Positions 32,496 to 40,303 of a stretch of DNA of 64,000 nucleotides are shown here, one piece after another. The translations under genes and the position numbers were made by a program. The stretch lies in NCBI RefSeq assembly GCF_030296835.1, contig NZ_AP027923.1, positions 682,001 through 746,000 of the forward strand, read 5' to 3'. The notes beneath the pieces are model-generated. The model had not been told where the DNA came from. It made no database searches and was given only the letters and a program-made list of their open reading frames with translations. The stretch comes from Pseudoalteromonas sp. MM1. Lineage in GTDB: Bacteria > Pseudomonadota > Gammaproteobacteria > Enterobacterales > Alteromonadaceae. Each line of letters begins with the position of its first letter. Position 1 is the stretch's first letter.

Positions 32496-32909
32496 TTAAA
32501 ACTTAATATTTCCGCGTAGGGCTTTGGTTTGCCCATGTTTGGTTTTTTTATCCATGCGTTTGCGCTGCGAGTTACGGCTTGGTTTAGTTGCGCGGCGGGC
32601 TTTGTTTACTTTAGTTGCGCTTAAAATTAAATCTTTTAAACGCTTTAGTGCATCCTCGCGGTTAAGCTCTTGGGTACGAAAGCTTTGAGCTTTAATTACC
32701 ACTACGCCCTCTTTTGTAATGCGCGAGTCGTTTAGTTTTAATAGTCGCTCTTTGTAAAAGTCAGGTAACTTTGAGCGGTTAATATCAAAGCGTAAATGAA
32801 TAGCACTGGCTACTTTGTTAACGTTTTGGCCACCGGCACCTTGCGAACGAATAGCGGTTAGCTCTAGTTCCCACTCATCTATAGTGACAGTATTTGAAAT
32901 AGTTAACAT
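32496..32909 (-). CDS. arfB: Alternative ribosome-rescue factor, peptidyl-tRNA hydrolase
   Basis: A 137-residue release-factor-like protein with the catalytic GGQ (26-28, in SQGAGGQNVNK) and the long basic C-terminal tail (KARRATKPSRNSQRKRMDKK) that enters the empty mRNA channel of stalled ribosomes. It hydrolyses the peptidyl-tRNA of non-stop complexes. Length matches E. coli YaeJ/ArfB. It is transcribed alone, with its 3' end against the repeat array. Confidence 0.93.
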   Translation of the reverse strand: MLTISNTVTIDEWELELTAIRSQGAGGQNVNKVASAIHLRFDINRSKLPDFYKERLLKLNDSRITKEGVVVIKAQSFRTQELNREDALKRLKDLILSATKVNKARRATKPSRNSQRKRMDKKTKHGQTKALRGNIKF

Positions 32910-33102
32910 TACGTTCAGCTCTTATCGACAAAAATGCATTATAACATTTGTAACTATATTTGTGCTGAATCAGCTTAAGTTATAGGGAGTTAAAGTATTT
33001 ATACTACTTTGTAGTTTAAATGCAGCTAATACTTTAGTTTTGTATTGGCAAGCGCTTACATTTAGTTTTTAATGGCTTTAATTAAATAATAGGAAATGCC
33101 CA

Positions 33103-33675
33103 ATGAAAAAAATAATTTTATCACTTAGCTTACTAGCAATGAGTTTTTCAAGCCTTGCAGAAGACATTAGCGAAGGCCAGTTACAAAGCTACATGAAAGC
33201 ACTGCCTGCAGTGTCTAATTGGGCAAGCAGCCAAGAATCACTTAAAGGCCTAGATTTAGCAAGCATGCTAGGTGGCTCTGCCGAGCAAAGTGTTGATGAG
33301 CAAAGCTCAATGGCAAACACTGCACTTAGCATGATCAAAGAGCAAGACCTATACAAAAGCTTTGCAAGTGTGACAAACCGCTACGGTTTTTCGCCTGAAG
33401 AATTAGTATCTGTGGGTTCTGAAGTATCTATGGCTTACATCGAAAACTTAAAGTCGGGCCTTTCTGCTGAAAACCAAGAAACAGCAAATAAAGTAATGGG
33501 TGGCCTACAAAGCCTTAAAAGTGCTAAAAGCAGTGATGCTAGCTCACTAATGGGTGCGTTTGGTAAAGCCTCAAGCGCAGCAGAAGAATCTACTGAATCG
33601 CTAGTAAGCGAAAATAACCTTGAACTTGTGAGCGAGTACATGCCACAGCTTCAAAAGCTTTTTGCACTACTGTAA
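33103..33675 (+). CDS. Secreted hypothetical protein, Ser/Ala-rich
   Basis: A 190-residue protein with a clear signal peptide (MKKIILSLSLLAMSFSSLA). The mature part is helical and rich in Ser, Ala, Glu and Leu, with ALPAVSNWASS and VTNRYGFSPEELVSVGSEV as the most distinctive phrases. No cysteine, lipobox or catalytic motif. Not recognised. It has its own terminator and no operon partner. Periplasmic location is inferred. Confidence 0.75.
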   Translation: MKKIILSLSLLAMSFSSLAEDISEGQLQSYMKALPAVSNWASSQESLKGLDLASMLGGSAEQSVDEQSSMANTALSMIKEQDLYKSFASVTNRYGFSPEELVSVGSEVSMAYIENLKSGLSAENQETANKVMGGLQSLKSAKSSDASSLMGAFGKASSAAEESTESLVSENNLELVSEYMPQLQKLFALL

Positions 33676-33693
33676 TTAAGTGAATTTTTACTG

Positions 33694-33719
33694 AAAAGGT
33701 GGCATTTGCCACCTTTTTT
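33694..33719. terminator. Bidirectional terminator
   Basis: AAAAGGTGGCA pairs with TGCCACCTTTT and is followed by more T; the A-run on the other side makes it work for the converging SDR gene as well. Confidence 0.85.
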
Positions 33720-33737
33720 AATGCCAAAATTTAATAA

Positions 33738-34484
33738 TTACGACATTTTACGAATTGTACTAAGCGGTGCTATGCGCAAAATCCAATGTAAAAACGCCCA
33801 CGGCCAGGTTGGCACAAAGCTGTTGGCTTTTTCTTTATTGATTGCTTTTACCAGTGCTTTGCAGCCGGTTTCGGTATCAACAATAAACGGTACGGTTTTT
33901 ACTTTTTCGTTTATTTCGCTTCTTATAAAACCTGGGTGTACACAGCTTACTTTTATAGGTGTGTGCATTACATCTATGCGTATGCCTTCGCTTAATGAAG
34001 TAATGGCCGCTTTTGTAGCAGCATAAACGGTCATGGCACGCCTAAAACCTCGCACCGCACTAATAGACGAAATAGTCACTAAGTGGCCATTATTTTGCGC
34101 TCTAAAAATTTCCATTGCGGCCTCAGCTTGCGCAAGTGCGGCTACAAAGTTGGTTTGTGCAGTTTGTTTGTTGGCATTAAAATAACCTGTACCAACAGAC
34201 GCACCTTTGCCCATACCTGCATTTATAATTACTCTATCAAGGCCGTTTAGCTCTTCTTTAAAGGCGTTAAATACGCTAAACACTTGCTCGTGATCGTTTA
34301 CATCAAGCACTTTTATGCTAATGGTTATATTGGGGTTTACCTGTTCAAGCTCGCTTTTTAGCTGCTCTAGTAGCTCAAAGCGCCGTGCACATAAGGCAAG
34401 GTTACAGCCTTGTTTTGCAAACTCTTTTGCCATGCCTTTGCCTAAGCCTGAACTTGCACCTGTTATTAGTATATTTTTGCGCAT
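33738..34484 (-). CDS. Short-chain dehydrogenase/reductase (last gene of the catabolic operon)
   Basis: A 248-residue classical SDR with GASSGLGKG at residues 8-16, INAGMGKG and a Ser/Tyr/Lys catalytic set in ISSISAVRGFRRAMTVYAATKAA. It is the final gene of a five-gene run on the minus strand (acyl-CoA dehydrogenase, SDR, APH-type kinase, histidine phosphatase, SDR). It may oxidise a 3-hydroxyacyl-type intermediate. Substrate inferred only from context. Confidence 0.88.
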   Translation of the reverse strand: MRKNILITGASSGLGKGMAKEFAKQGCNLALCARRFELLEQLKSELEQVNPNITISIKVLDVNDHEQVFSVFNAFKEELNGLDRVIINAGMGKGASVGTGYFNANKQTAQTNFVAALAQAEAAMEIFRAQNNGHLVTISSISAVRGFRRAMTVYAATKAAITSLSEGIRIDVMHTPIKVSCVHPGFIRSEINEKVKTVPFIVDTETGCKALVKAINKEKANSFVPTWPWAFLHWILRIAPLSTIRKMS

Positions 34485-34494
34485 AATTAAATCC

Positions 34495-35199
34495 TTAGGT
34501 GTATGTAATTAATTTTTGTTGTGGGTGGCACTCTAAAAAGTGATGCTCGTTTAAACTACTTATCGTTAATTTTAAATTTACCCCTTTGCCGCGCGCCACT
34601 ACTTTGGTTACGCCTGCATTGACTAAGCTCCAATTAATATCAATAAAGCGCTCGAGTTTTAGTCCCATTAAATGGCTGGTAATAATGCTAATAGGCCCGC
34701 CAGAGGTATAAATAAGCACTTTTTTACCATGGTTTTCATTGGCTATTTGCTCAAGGGCACCCAATACACGTGCAGTAAATGCATTAAAGCTTTCGCTATA
34801 TTGAGTGCTGTCGGGGTTGAGTACCCACTGCTTAATGGCGCTAATAAATACCGTTTTAAAATATTCCATAGGGTCGGCTTGTTTGTTTAGTGCAGCACGC
34901 ACTTGGCTTGGGGTGGCAAGTGCTGGATTATAAACCGCTAAAATATGTTCATGATCGTACTCGTTTAAACGCGCATCGTTTATTACCACAGGCGCATTAT
35001 TAGCACTTGCTAAACTTAACTCTGCGGTTTGATTATGGCGCAGCATACTCCCTGCAAATACCACATCGGGCGTTAGCTGCTTTTGTATTAAGTACTCACC
35101 AAGTAATGTGGCTTGCTGTTGCCCTTTTTTTGAGAGCGTATCGTAATTATCAGCAGAAAAGCTGGCCTGCCCGTGGCGCACTAAATATAAAATACACAT
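34495..35199 (-). CDS. Histidine phosphatase (phosphoglycerate-mutase-like)
   Basis: A 234-residue branch-2-type histidine phosphatase. The phosphoacceptor motif LVRHG (Arg8, His9) is at the N-terminus, and a second histidine pair region is in YTSGGPISIITSHLM. It overlaps the kinase stop/start by 1 bp. In the operon it could hydrolyse a phosphorylated intermediate or regulate kinase output; this is an inference. Such phosphatases often accompany the APH-type kinase of acyl-CoA operons. Confidence 0.85.
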   Translation of the reverse strand: MCILYLVRHGQASFSADNYDTLSKKGQQQATLLGEYLIQKQLTPDVVFAGSMLRHNQTAELSLASANNAPVVINDARLNEYDHEHILAVYNPALATPSQVRAALNKQADPMEYFKTVFISAIKQWVLNPDSTQYSESFNAFTARVLGALEQIANENHGKKVLIYTSGGPISIITSHLMGLKLERFIDINWSLVNAGVTKVVARGKGVNLKLTISSLNEHHFLECHPQQKLITYT

Positions 35200-36272
35200 T
35201 AGGCTTTTCCTTGGTTTTTAATGGCTTTATTACAGCGCCATAAAAGGTAATGTACAAACACCCAAAAGTTTTTAAACGCGGGGTTTTTTGTTTGCCCATG
35301 GTGATAGCGGTAATAAATTTGCTGCACTATGCCTGCAAGCCTAAATAGCCCATACACTTCGTAAAAGGTAAAATCATCTACGGTTATATCCATTTTTTTA
35401 CAGTAGTAGGCCACGACTTCTTTGCGCGTTAGCATGCCCTCTAAATGGGTAGGTTGGCGGCGCGTGGCTTGGGCTAAAAAGTCATCCCCGGGTTCTACCC
35501 AGTAAGCCAATGTATTGCCTAAATCCATCAAAGGGTCGCCAAGGGTGGCAAGCTCCCAGTCTAAAATACCCAGAACTTTCGTGTAGTCGGTTGCATCAAG
35601 CACAACGTTATCAAACCTAAAGTCGTTATGTGTTATACAAATGCGCTCATGGCTTGGCATGTTGTTTTCAAGCCATTTAATTACTTTTTTGCCGCTTGGT
35701 ACGTTCCATGTTTTAGCTTTAGTGTAGCGTTCACTCCAGCCACTAATTTGGCGCTGTGTGTAGCCTTCGCCTTTGCCTAAATGGCTTAAATTGGCCTGTT
35801 TGAAATCTACTTTGTGTAGCTCTACTAGGCAGTCGAGTACGTTTTCGCACAGCTGTTTTGTGCGCTCGGGAGTGTGCGTTAATCCGCGCGGTAAATTTTT
35901 ACGCGGAATAATCCCCGTAAGCTTTTCCATAACGTAAAAGTCGGTGCCGAGTATGCTTTCATCGGCGCAAAACGCCTCCATGTTTGGCACATAGCTGTAA
36001 ACCGGTTTTAGTGCTTGTTGTAATTTGAACTCGCGACCCATATCATGCGCGCCTTTGGCTTTTGTGCCTTTTGGGGCACGGCGCAAAATAAGGGATTGAT
36101 TAGGATACTCTAGGCAGTATGTCCAGTTAGAGGCACCCCCTGCGTATTGTGTAACGCTTGGCTCGCCAGTTAACTGCGGTATGTGTTGTTTAAGCCATGC
36201 ATCTACTTTTTGGGTGTCGAGCTCTTCGCCTTGGCGTACGTTTTTGGCTTGATCTAATAATTGTGTGTTCAT
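35199..36272 (-). CDS. APH-family phosphotransferase, ACAD10/11 N-domain-like
   Basis: A 357-residue kinase. Brenner-type catalytic loop HNDFRFDN (His215, Asp217, Asn222) and metal-binding LDWELATLGDP (Asp238). GGASNWTYCL is the nucleotide loop. The best-known relatives are the kinase domains of ACAD10/ACAD11 and LvaA of Pseudomonas, which phosphorylate the hydroxyl of 4-hydroxyacyl-CoA. The acyl-CoA dehydrogenase two genes upstream supports this role. A true aminoglycoside kinase is unlikely in this operon. Confidence 0.85.
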   Translation of the reverse strand: MNTQLLDQAKNVRQGEELDTQKVDAWLKQHIPQLTGEPSVTQYAGGASNWTYCLEYPNQSLILRRAPKGTKAKGAHDMGREFKLQQALKPVYSYVPNMEAFCADESILGTDFYVMEKLTGIIPRKNLPRGLTHTPERTKQLCENVLDCLVELHKVDFKQANLSHLGKGEGYTQRQISGWSERYTKAKTWNVPSGKKVIKWLENNMPSHERICITHNDFRFDNVVLDATDYTKVLGILDWELATLGDPLMDLGNTLAYWVEPGDDFLAQATRRQPTHLEGMLTRKEVVAYYCKKMDITVDDFTFYEVYGLFRLAGIVQQIYYRYHHGQTKNPAFKNFWVFVHYLLWRCNKAIKNQGKA

Positions 36273-36284
36273 TGTTAGCCTTTA

Positions 36285-37106
36285 TTATTTTGATTTTAAA
36301 CGTTGCATAGAGCGTGTTTTTTTCAGCATGTTTTTAATGTACCACTCAATGGGGAGTAGTTTTTTCATTAAAAAGGCCTGTTTACCTAATTTATGGGTCA
36401 ATATTAAAAATGGGCGTTTAAGTGACTGCTTATAAATAATACCTGCAACTTGCTCGGCATTAATGGGTGAGCGCTCAAAGGCGCGGTTAAGCATAGTTTT
36501 CATAGCCGGTTCGCTGGTGCGCATTGATTCATCAAGATTGGTTTTAAAAAAGCTGGGGCACACAACACTTACATCTATATTATCGTGGGCGAGTTCAAGT
36601 TTTAGGGTTTCGCTAAAGCCAATAACCGCCGCCTTTACTGCGTTATAACTGCTCATAAACGGAATGGGGGTCAGCCCTGCTTGTGAGGCTATATTAATAA
36701 AGTAGCCACTGCCTTGTTGCTTAAATTGCGGGTAAAACGTTTTGCACACCCGCACCATAGAGAGCAAATTAACGTCCATAATCCACTGCCATTGCTCAAG
36801 CGATTCGCCCTCAAGCGAGCCGCCAGTGGCAACGCCGGCGTTATTAATAACAATATCAACGCCTTTCCATTTGGTTTGTATAATATCGTAAAGCCCCTTT
36901 ACATCTGTTTGTTTGGTTACATCGCAGGCGTAAAAAAAGGCATCGGCTTTTAGTGTTTGTAGCTCACTAATGGTTATGGCTGCACGTTCGGCGTTTATAT
37001 CGGCAATACAAATTTGTAAGTTTGCGCCCAAATTACTCGCGTAACTAAGCGCTAATGCTTTGCCCAGGCCTGTGGCCCCACCTGTTATTATTAGTCGTGT
37101 TTTCAT
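36285..37106 (-). CDS. Short-chain dehydrogenase/reductase
   Basis: A 273-residue SDR with TGGATGLGKA (residues 8-17), NNAGVATGG and catalytic Ser/Tyr/Lys in IASQAGLTPIPFMSSYNAVKAA. The C-terminal extension is basic and hydrophobic (LIKKLLPIEWYIKNML-like), as in membrane-associated SDRs. It lies between the acyl-CoA dehydrogenase (9 bp) and the kinase (12 bp). Likely acts on a hydroxyacyl-CoA or related alcohol. Confidence 0.88.
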   Translation of the reverse strand: MKTRLIITGGATGLGKALALSYASNLGANLQICIADINAERAAITISELQTLKADAFFYACDVTKQTDVKGLYDIIQTKWKGVDIVINNAGVATGGSLEGESLEQWQWIMDVNLLSMVRVCKTFYPQFKQQGSGYFINIASQAGLTPIPFMSSYNAVKAAVIGFSETLKLELAHDNIDVSVVCPSFFKTNLDESMRTSEPAMKTMLNRAFERSPINAEQVAGIIYKQSLKRPFLILTHKLGKQAFLMKKLLPIEWYIKNMLKKTRSMQRLKSK

Positions 37107-37115
37107 GGTGTTGCC

Positions 37116-38336
37116 TTAGCGGTATTTGTTAAGTTCGAGGCGTGAAACCATGCCCATATGTACTTCGTCTGGGCCATCGGCAAGGCGTAAAATACGCCCC
37201 ATTGCATTAAACGAGGCAATAGGAAAGTCGCTCGACACCCCAGCGCCTCCAAATACTTGTATGGCCATATCAGACACCATTTGCAGCATATTGGGCACTA
37301 CAACTTTTATACTCGATATTTCGGTCATGGCGTGTTTAACGCCTTGAGTGTCTATTTTCCATGCGGCGTGCAGTGTTAATAAACGGGCTTGATCTATTGC
37401 CATACGCGCTTGCGCAACGCGCTCTAAATTGCCGCCTAATTTAAGTAACGGTTTACCAAAAGCGCTGCGCGACAGCCCGCGTTTAATCATGAGCTCTAAA
37501 CAGCGCTCTGCTGCGCCAATTGCGCGCATACAATGATGAATTCGCCCAGGCCCTAAGCGCCCTTGTGCAATGGCAAAACCTTTGCCTAACCCTAAAATAA
37601 GGTTTTGTTTTGGTACGCGTACGTTATTAAATTCCATTTCGCCGTGGCCATATGGCGCATCAAAATCGCCACAGGCACTTAGCATACGTTTAATTTTTAC
37701 ACCTGGCGTGTTTAATGGCACAAGTACCATGGAGTGCTGGCTGTGTTTATCGTTTTCGGGGTTAGAAAGGCCCATAAAAATAGCCACTTGCGCATTAGGG
37801 TGGCCAAGGCCGGTGGTCCACCATTTTTTGCCATTTAAAATCAGCTCGTCGCCATCAGTATCAATAGTTGCTTGCATGTTTGTTGCGTCTGACGAGGCGA
37901 CATCGGGCTCGGTCATGGCAAATACAGAGCGTATTTCGCCATTTAATAAAGGCGTTAACCACTGTTGTTTTTGCTCATCATTTGCAAAGTGATAAAGTAC
38001 TTCCATATTGCCGGTGTCGGGGGCGTTACAGTTAAATATTTCTGAGGCAAATAAACATTTACCCATTTGCTCTGCAATAGGGGCGTATTCTAGGCAGGTT
38101 AAACCCTGTGCTAGTTCTGTATCGGGTAAAAATAAATTCCACAGGCCTGCTGCTTTTGCTTTCGCTTTTAATGGCTCTATGTGCTCACTTAGCTGCCAAG
38201 TAGTCCAATCGTTTGAATTATTTTTAGTATGGTTATGCGCAACTACCGCTTGCTCAATTGGCAATACGTGTTCATCCATAAAGGCGGTAACACGCTTTAG
38301 GTAGTCTTGGCTTTTTTGACTTGGTTCAAAATTCAT
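37116..38336 (-). CDS. Acyl-CoA dehydrogenase, ACAD10/11 C-domain-like
   Basis: A 406-residue FAD flavoprotein. VFAMTEPDVASSDATNM is the FAD/substrate loop, KWWTTGLGHP the second conserved block, and FGGAGVSSDFP..LRLADGPDEVH the C-terminal signature. Sequence features and the neighbouring APH-type kinase match ACAD10/ACAD11 and LvaC, which convert a 4-phosphohydroxyacyl-CoA toward 3-hydroxyacyl-CoA. In animals the two domains are fused; here they are separate genes. First gene of the operon, divergent from a LysR regulator. Confidence 0.9.
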   Translation of the reverse strand: MNFEPSQKSQDYLKRVTAFMDEHVLPIEQAVVAHNHTKNNSNDWTTWQLSEHIEPLKAKAKAAGLWNLFLPDTELAQGLTCLEYAPIAEQMGKCLFASEIFNCNAPDTGNMEVLYHFANDEQKQQWLTPLLNGEIRSVFAMTEPDVASSDATNMQATIDTDGDELILNGKKWWTTGLGHPNAQVAIFMGLSNPENDKHSQHSMVLVPLNTPGVKIKRMLSACGDFDAPYGHGEMEFNNVRVPKQNLILGLGKGFAIAQGRLGPGRIHHCMRAIGAAERCLELMIKRGLSRSAFGKPLLKLGGNLERVAQARMAIDQARLLTLHAAWKIDTQGVKHAMTEISSIKVVVPNMLQMVSDMAIQVFGGAGVSSDFPIASFNAMGRILRLADGPDEVHMGMVSRLELNKYR

Positions 38337-38453
38337 TAGGGTTGCCTGATTATTTTTTAGTTAACCCAGCATAAAACATTCGCCCCAATGAATTAAATGA
38401 AATATATTACCAAAGTACTGTGAATCAAATTCATAATATGTGGGTGATAAACC

Positions 38454-39362
38454 GTGATTGAAGCTAAAAATATTCAGCAGTTAGACTTAAATTTACTTAA
38501 AATTTTTGAGTGCCTTTACCGCGAAAAAAACATGAGCGAAACCGCAAAGGTGCTATACATAACGCCCTCTGCGGTAAGCCATGCTATAAAACGTTTGCGC
38601 AGTGTATTAAACGATCCGTTATTTGAGCGCCAAGGGCAACTAATGGTACCAACCCCTGCGTGCCAGCGTATGGCACCCGAGCTAATAGATTTACTCGAAA
38701 AGTTACGCCAAGTACTGCAAGCCTGTGGCGATTTTGACTTAGCTACCACAGCGCAAACATTTAAAATTGCCCTTCACGATGCCATTGAGCCCATAGTGCT
38801 GCCAAAATTACAGTTAATAATTGCAAAACACGCGCCTAACGCTAGCCTTGCAAGCGTTAAACTAAACCGCGACGACATGCACAAACAATTGGCTAATCAC
38901 CAAATTGACATGGCCATAGATGTAGCACGGCCAATAAAAGCGCCGATTAGTCATGCCGTACTTTCTAGCGATCATTTTTGTGTATTAATGAAAAAAAATC
39001 ACCCACTAAAAAATGAGTTAAATATTGAAAATTACTTAAGCGCTAAACATGTAGCGGTTTCAAACAGAGCCACCGGCACCGTAATTGAAGACATAGCTTT
39101 ATTGCAGCTGAGCTTCAACCGCGAGGTAGCCATGCGCTGCCAAACGTATTTTGCAGCTAAAGAGGTTATTAAAAGCTCGCCATTTTTGCTCACCTTGCCC
39201 TCATTGGTTGCCAGTCAATTGCTTGATGAGTCGCTTATAGCACGGTCGGTACCTACTACTATGCCTGCTATTTACCAGCATTTATATTGGCACCAAAACA
39301 CCGATAAGGACGAGGCACTAATGTGGCTACGAAGCCAAGTAGAAAACATTTTTAAGCGTTAA
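38454..39362 (+). CDS. LysR-family regulator of the acyl-CoA operon
   Basis: A 302-residue LysR regulator starting at GTG (38454). The HTH is MSETAKVLYITPSAVSHAIKRLR; the NodD-like effector domain has DLNLLKIFECLYREKN at the N-terminus. It faces the acyl-CoA dehydrogenase operon across 117 bp and is the likely regulator. A paralogous LysR at 43307 with similar features serves the other half of the island. Confidence 0.9.
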   Translation: MIEAKNIQQLDLNLLKIFECLYREKNMSETAKVLYITPSAVSHAIKRLRSVLNDPLFERQGQLMVPTPACQRMAPELIDLLEKLRQVLQACGDFDLATTAQTFKIALHDAIEPIVLPKLQLIIAKHAPNASLASVKLNRDDMHKQLANHQIDMAIDVARPIKAPISHAVLSSDHFCVLMKKNHPLKNELNIENYLSAKHVAVSNRATGTVIEDIALLQLSFNREVAMRCQTYFAAKEVIKSSPFLLTLPSLVASQLLDESLIARSVPTTMPAIYQHLYWHQNTDKDEALMWLRSQVENIFKR

Positions 39363-39372
39363 TTGATACAAA

Positions 39373-39410
39373 AAAACGCCAAACTTAGCGGGCTAGGTTT
39401 GGCGTTTTGT
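39373..39410. terminator. Convergent-gene terminator
   Basis: AAAACGCCAAAC pairs with GTTTGGCGTTTT (12 bp) between the LysR gene and the oppositely oriented BASS transporter gene, with A and T runs usable from either side. Confidence 0.85.
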
Positions 39411-39426
39411 AAGCATTATTTAAGGG

Positions 39427-40302
39427 TTATAACGTAATTTGTGCGCGCTTGTTTTTAATTTTTAGCGCAGCAATTAATATCAGCGGGCCTATAAACATGG
39501 CAAGGCCATATACGCCGCCTGTTACTGCGTATTCGGGCTTATTTAAAAAGCTTATAGCAATTAAAATAGCCAATGATGCGTTTTGAATCCCTACCTCAAT
39601 CCCAAGTGTTAGCGAATCGGTAAGGTTTAGGTTTGAAAGTTTTGCTATGAGCAAACCAATGACCATTGAGCCAATATTAAGGGCTATACACGCCCAAAAT
39701 ACATCGTTAAACGAGCTTAGCAATAATGCGCGTTCTTTTATTACGAGTGCGGCTATCATGGCGAGCATAAAAAATAACGAAAAACGCCTAAAAAATGGCT
39801 CGCTTTTAATCGCAAATTCGCTTTTAAAATGGCGCAAGCTTATGCCGATAGCTACAGGCACTAAGGTAATGACAAATAGCCCAAGTGATGTAGTTAATAT
39901 AGAAAAATTAGCATCAATTTGCGGGGCAAATTGGTGCATGGCAAAGCCAATAATAAACGGTGTGGTAATAATACTAATAGCAGTTGAGGCCGCGGTTAAG
40001 CTTACCGACAGCGCTAAATTAGCCTTTGCCAGCTGGCTTACAACGTTCGACATAGTACCGCCAGGGCAAGCGGCTAAAATCATTAACCCTATTGCTATAG
40101 GCGTGGGTAAATTAAGTAAATAACACAAACCTAAAGCCAGTAGCGGCATGGCAATAATTTGGCCCACTAAGCCCATAGCAATTGCTATGGGCTTTTTAAA
40201 AAGCCGCGTAAAGTCGTCAAGTGTAAGCCCAAGCCCCATGCCAAACATGATAAGGGCAAGCGCGAGGGGGAGTATGATTTCTGTTAAAAATGATGCGTTC
40301 AA
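39427..40302 (-). CDS. BASS-family sodium symporter
   Basis: A 291-residue, nine- or ten-helix inner-membrane transporter. LACPGGTMSNVVSQLAKANLALSVSLTA and IGLLIAKL..LTLGIEVGIQNASLAI are the two crossover regions of bile-acid:sodium symporters. Start is TTG just after the CoA ligase stop, with AGAGG upstream. It should bring in an organic anion with sodium. Its coupling to the CoA ligase suggests that the imported acid is the ligase substrate. Confidence 0.88.
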   Translation of the reverse strand: MNASFLTEIILPLALALIMFGMGLGLTLDDFTRLFKKPIAIAMGLVGQIIAMPLLALGLCYLLNLPTPIAIGLMILAACPGGTMSNVVSQLAKANLALSVSLTAASTAISIITTPFIIGFAMHQFAPQIDANFSILTTSLGLFVITLVPVAIGISLRHFKSEFAIKSEPFFRRFSLFFMLAMIAALVIKERALLLSSFNDVFWACIALNIGSMVIGLLIAKLSNLNLTDSLTLGIEVGIQNASLAILIAISFLNKPEYAVTGGVYGLAMFIGPLILIAALKIKNKRAQITL

Positions 40303-40303
40303 A

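Noticed and set aside
35199..36272. Aminoglycoside resistance kinase
   Set aside because: The fold is APH-like but the operon partners are acyl-CoA enzymes, which fits the ACAD10/11-LvaA branch instead.
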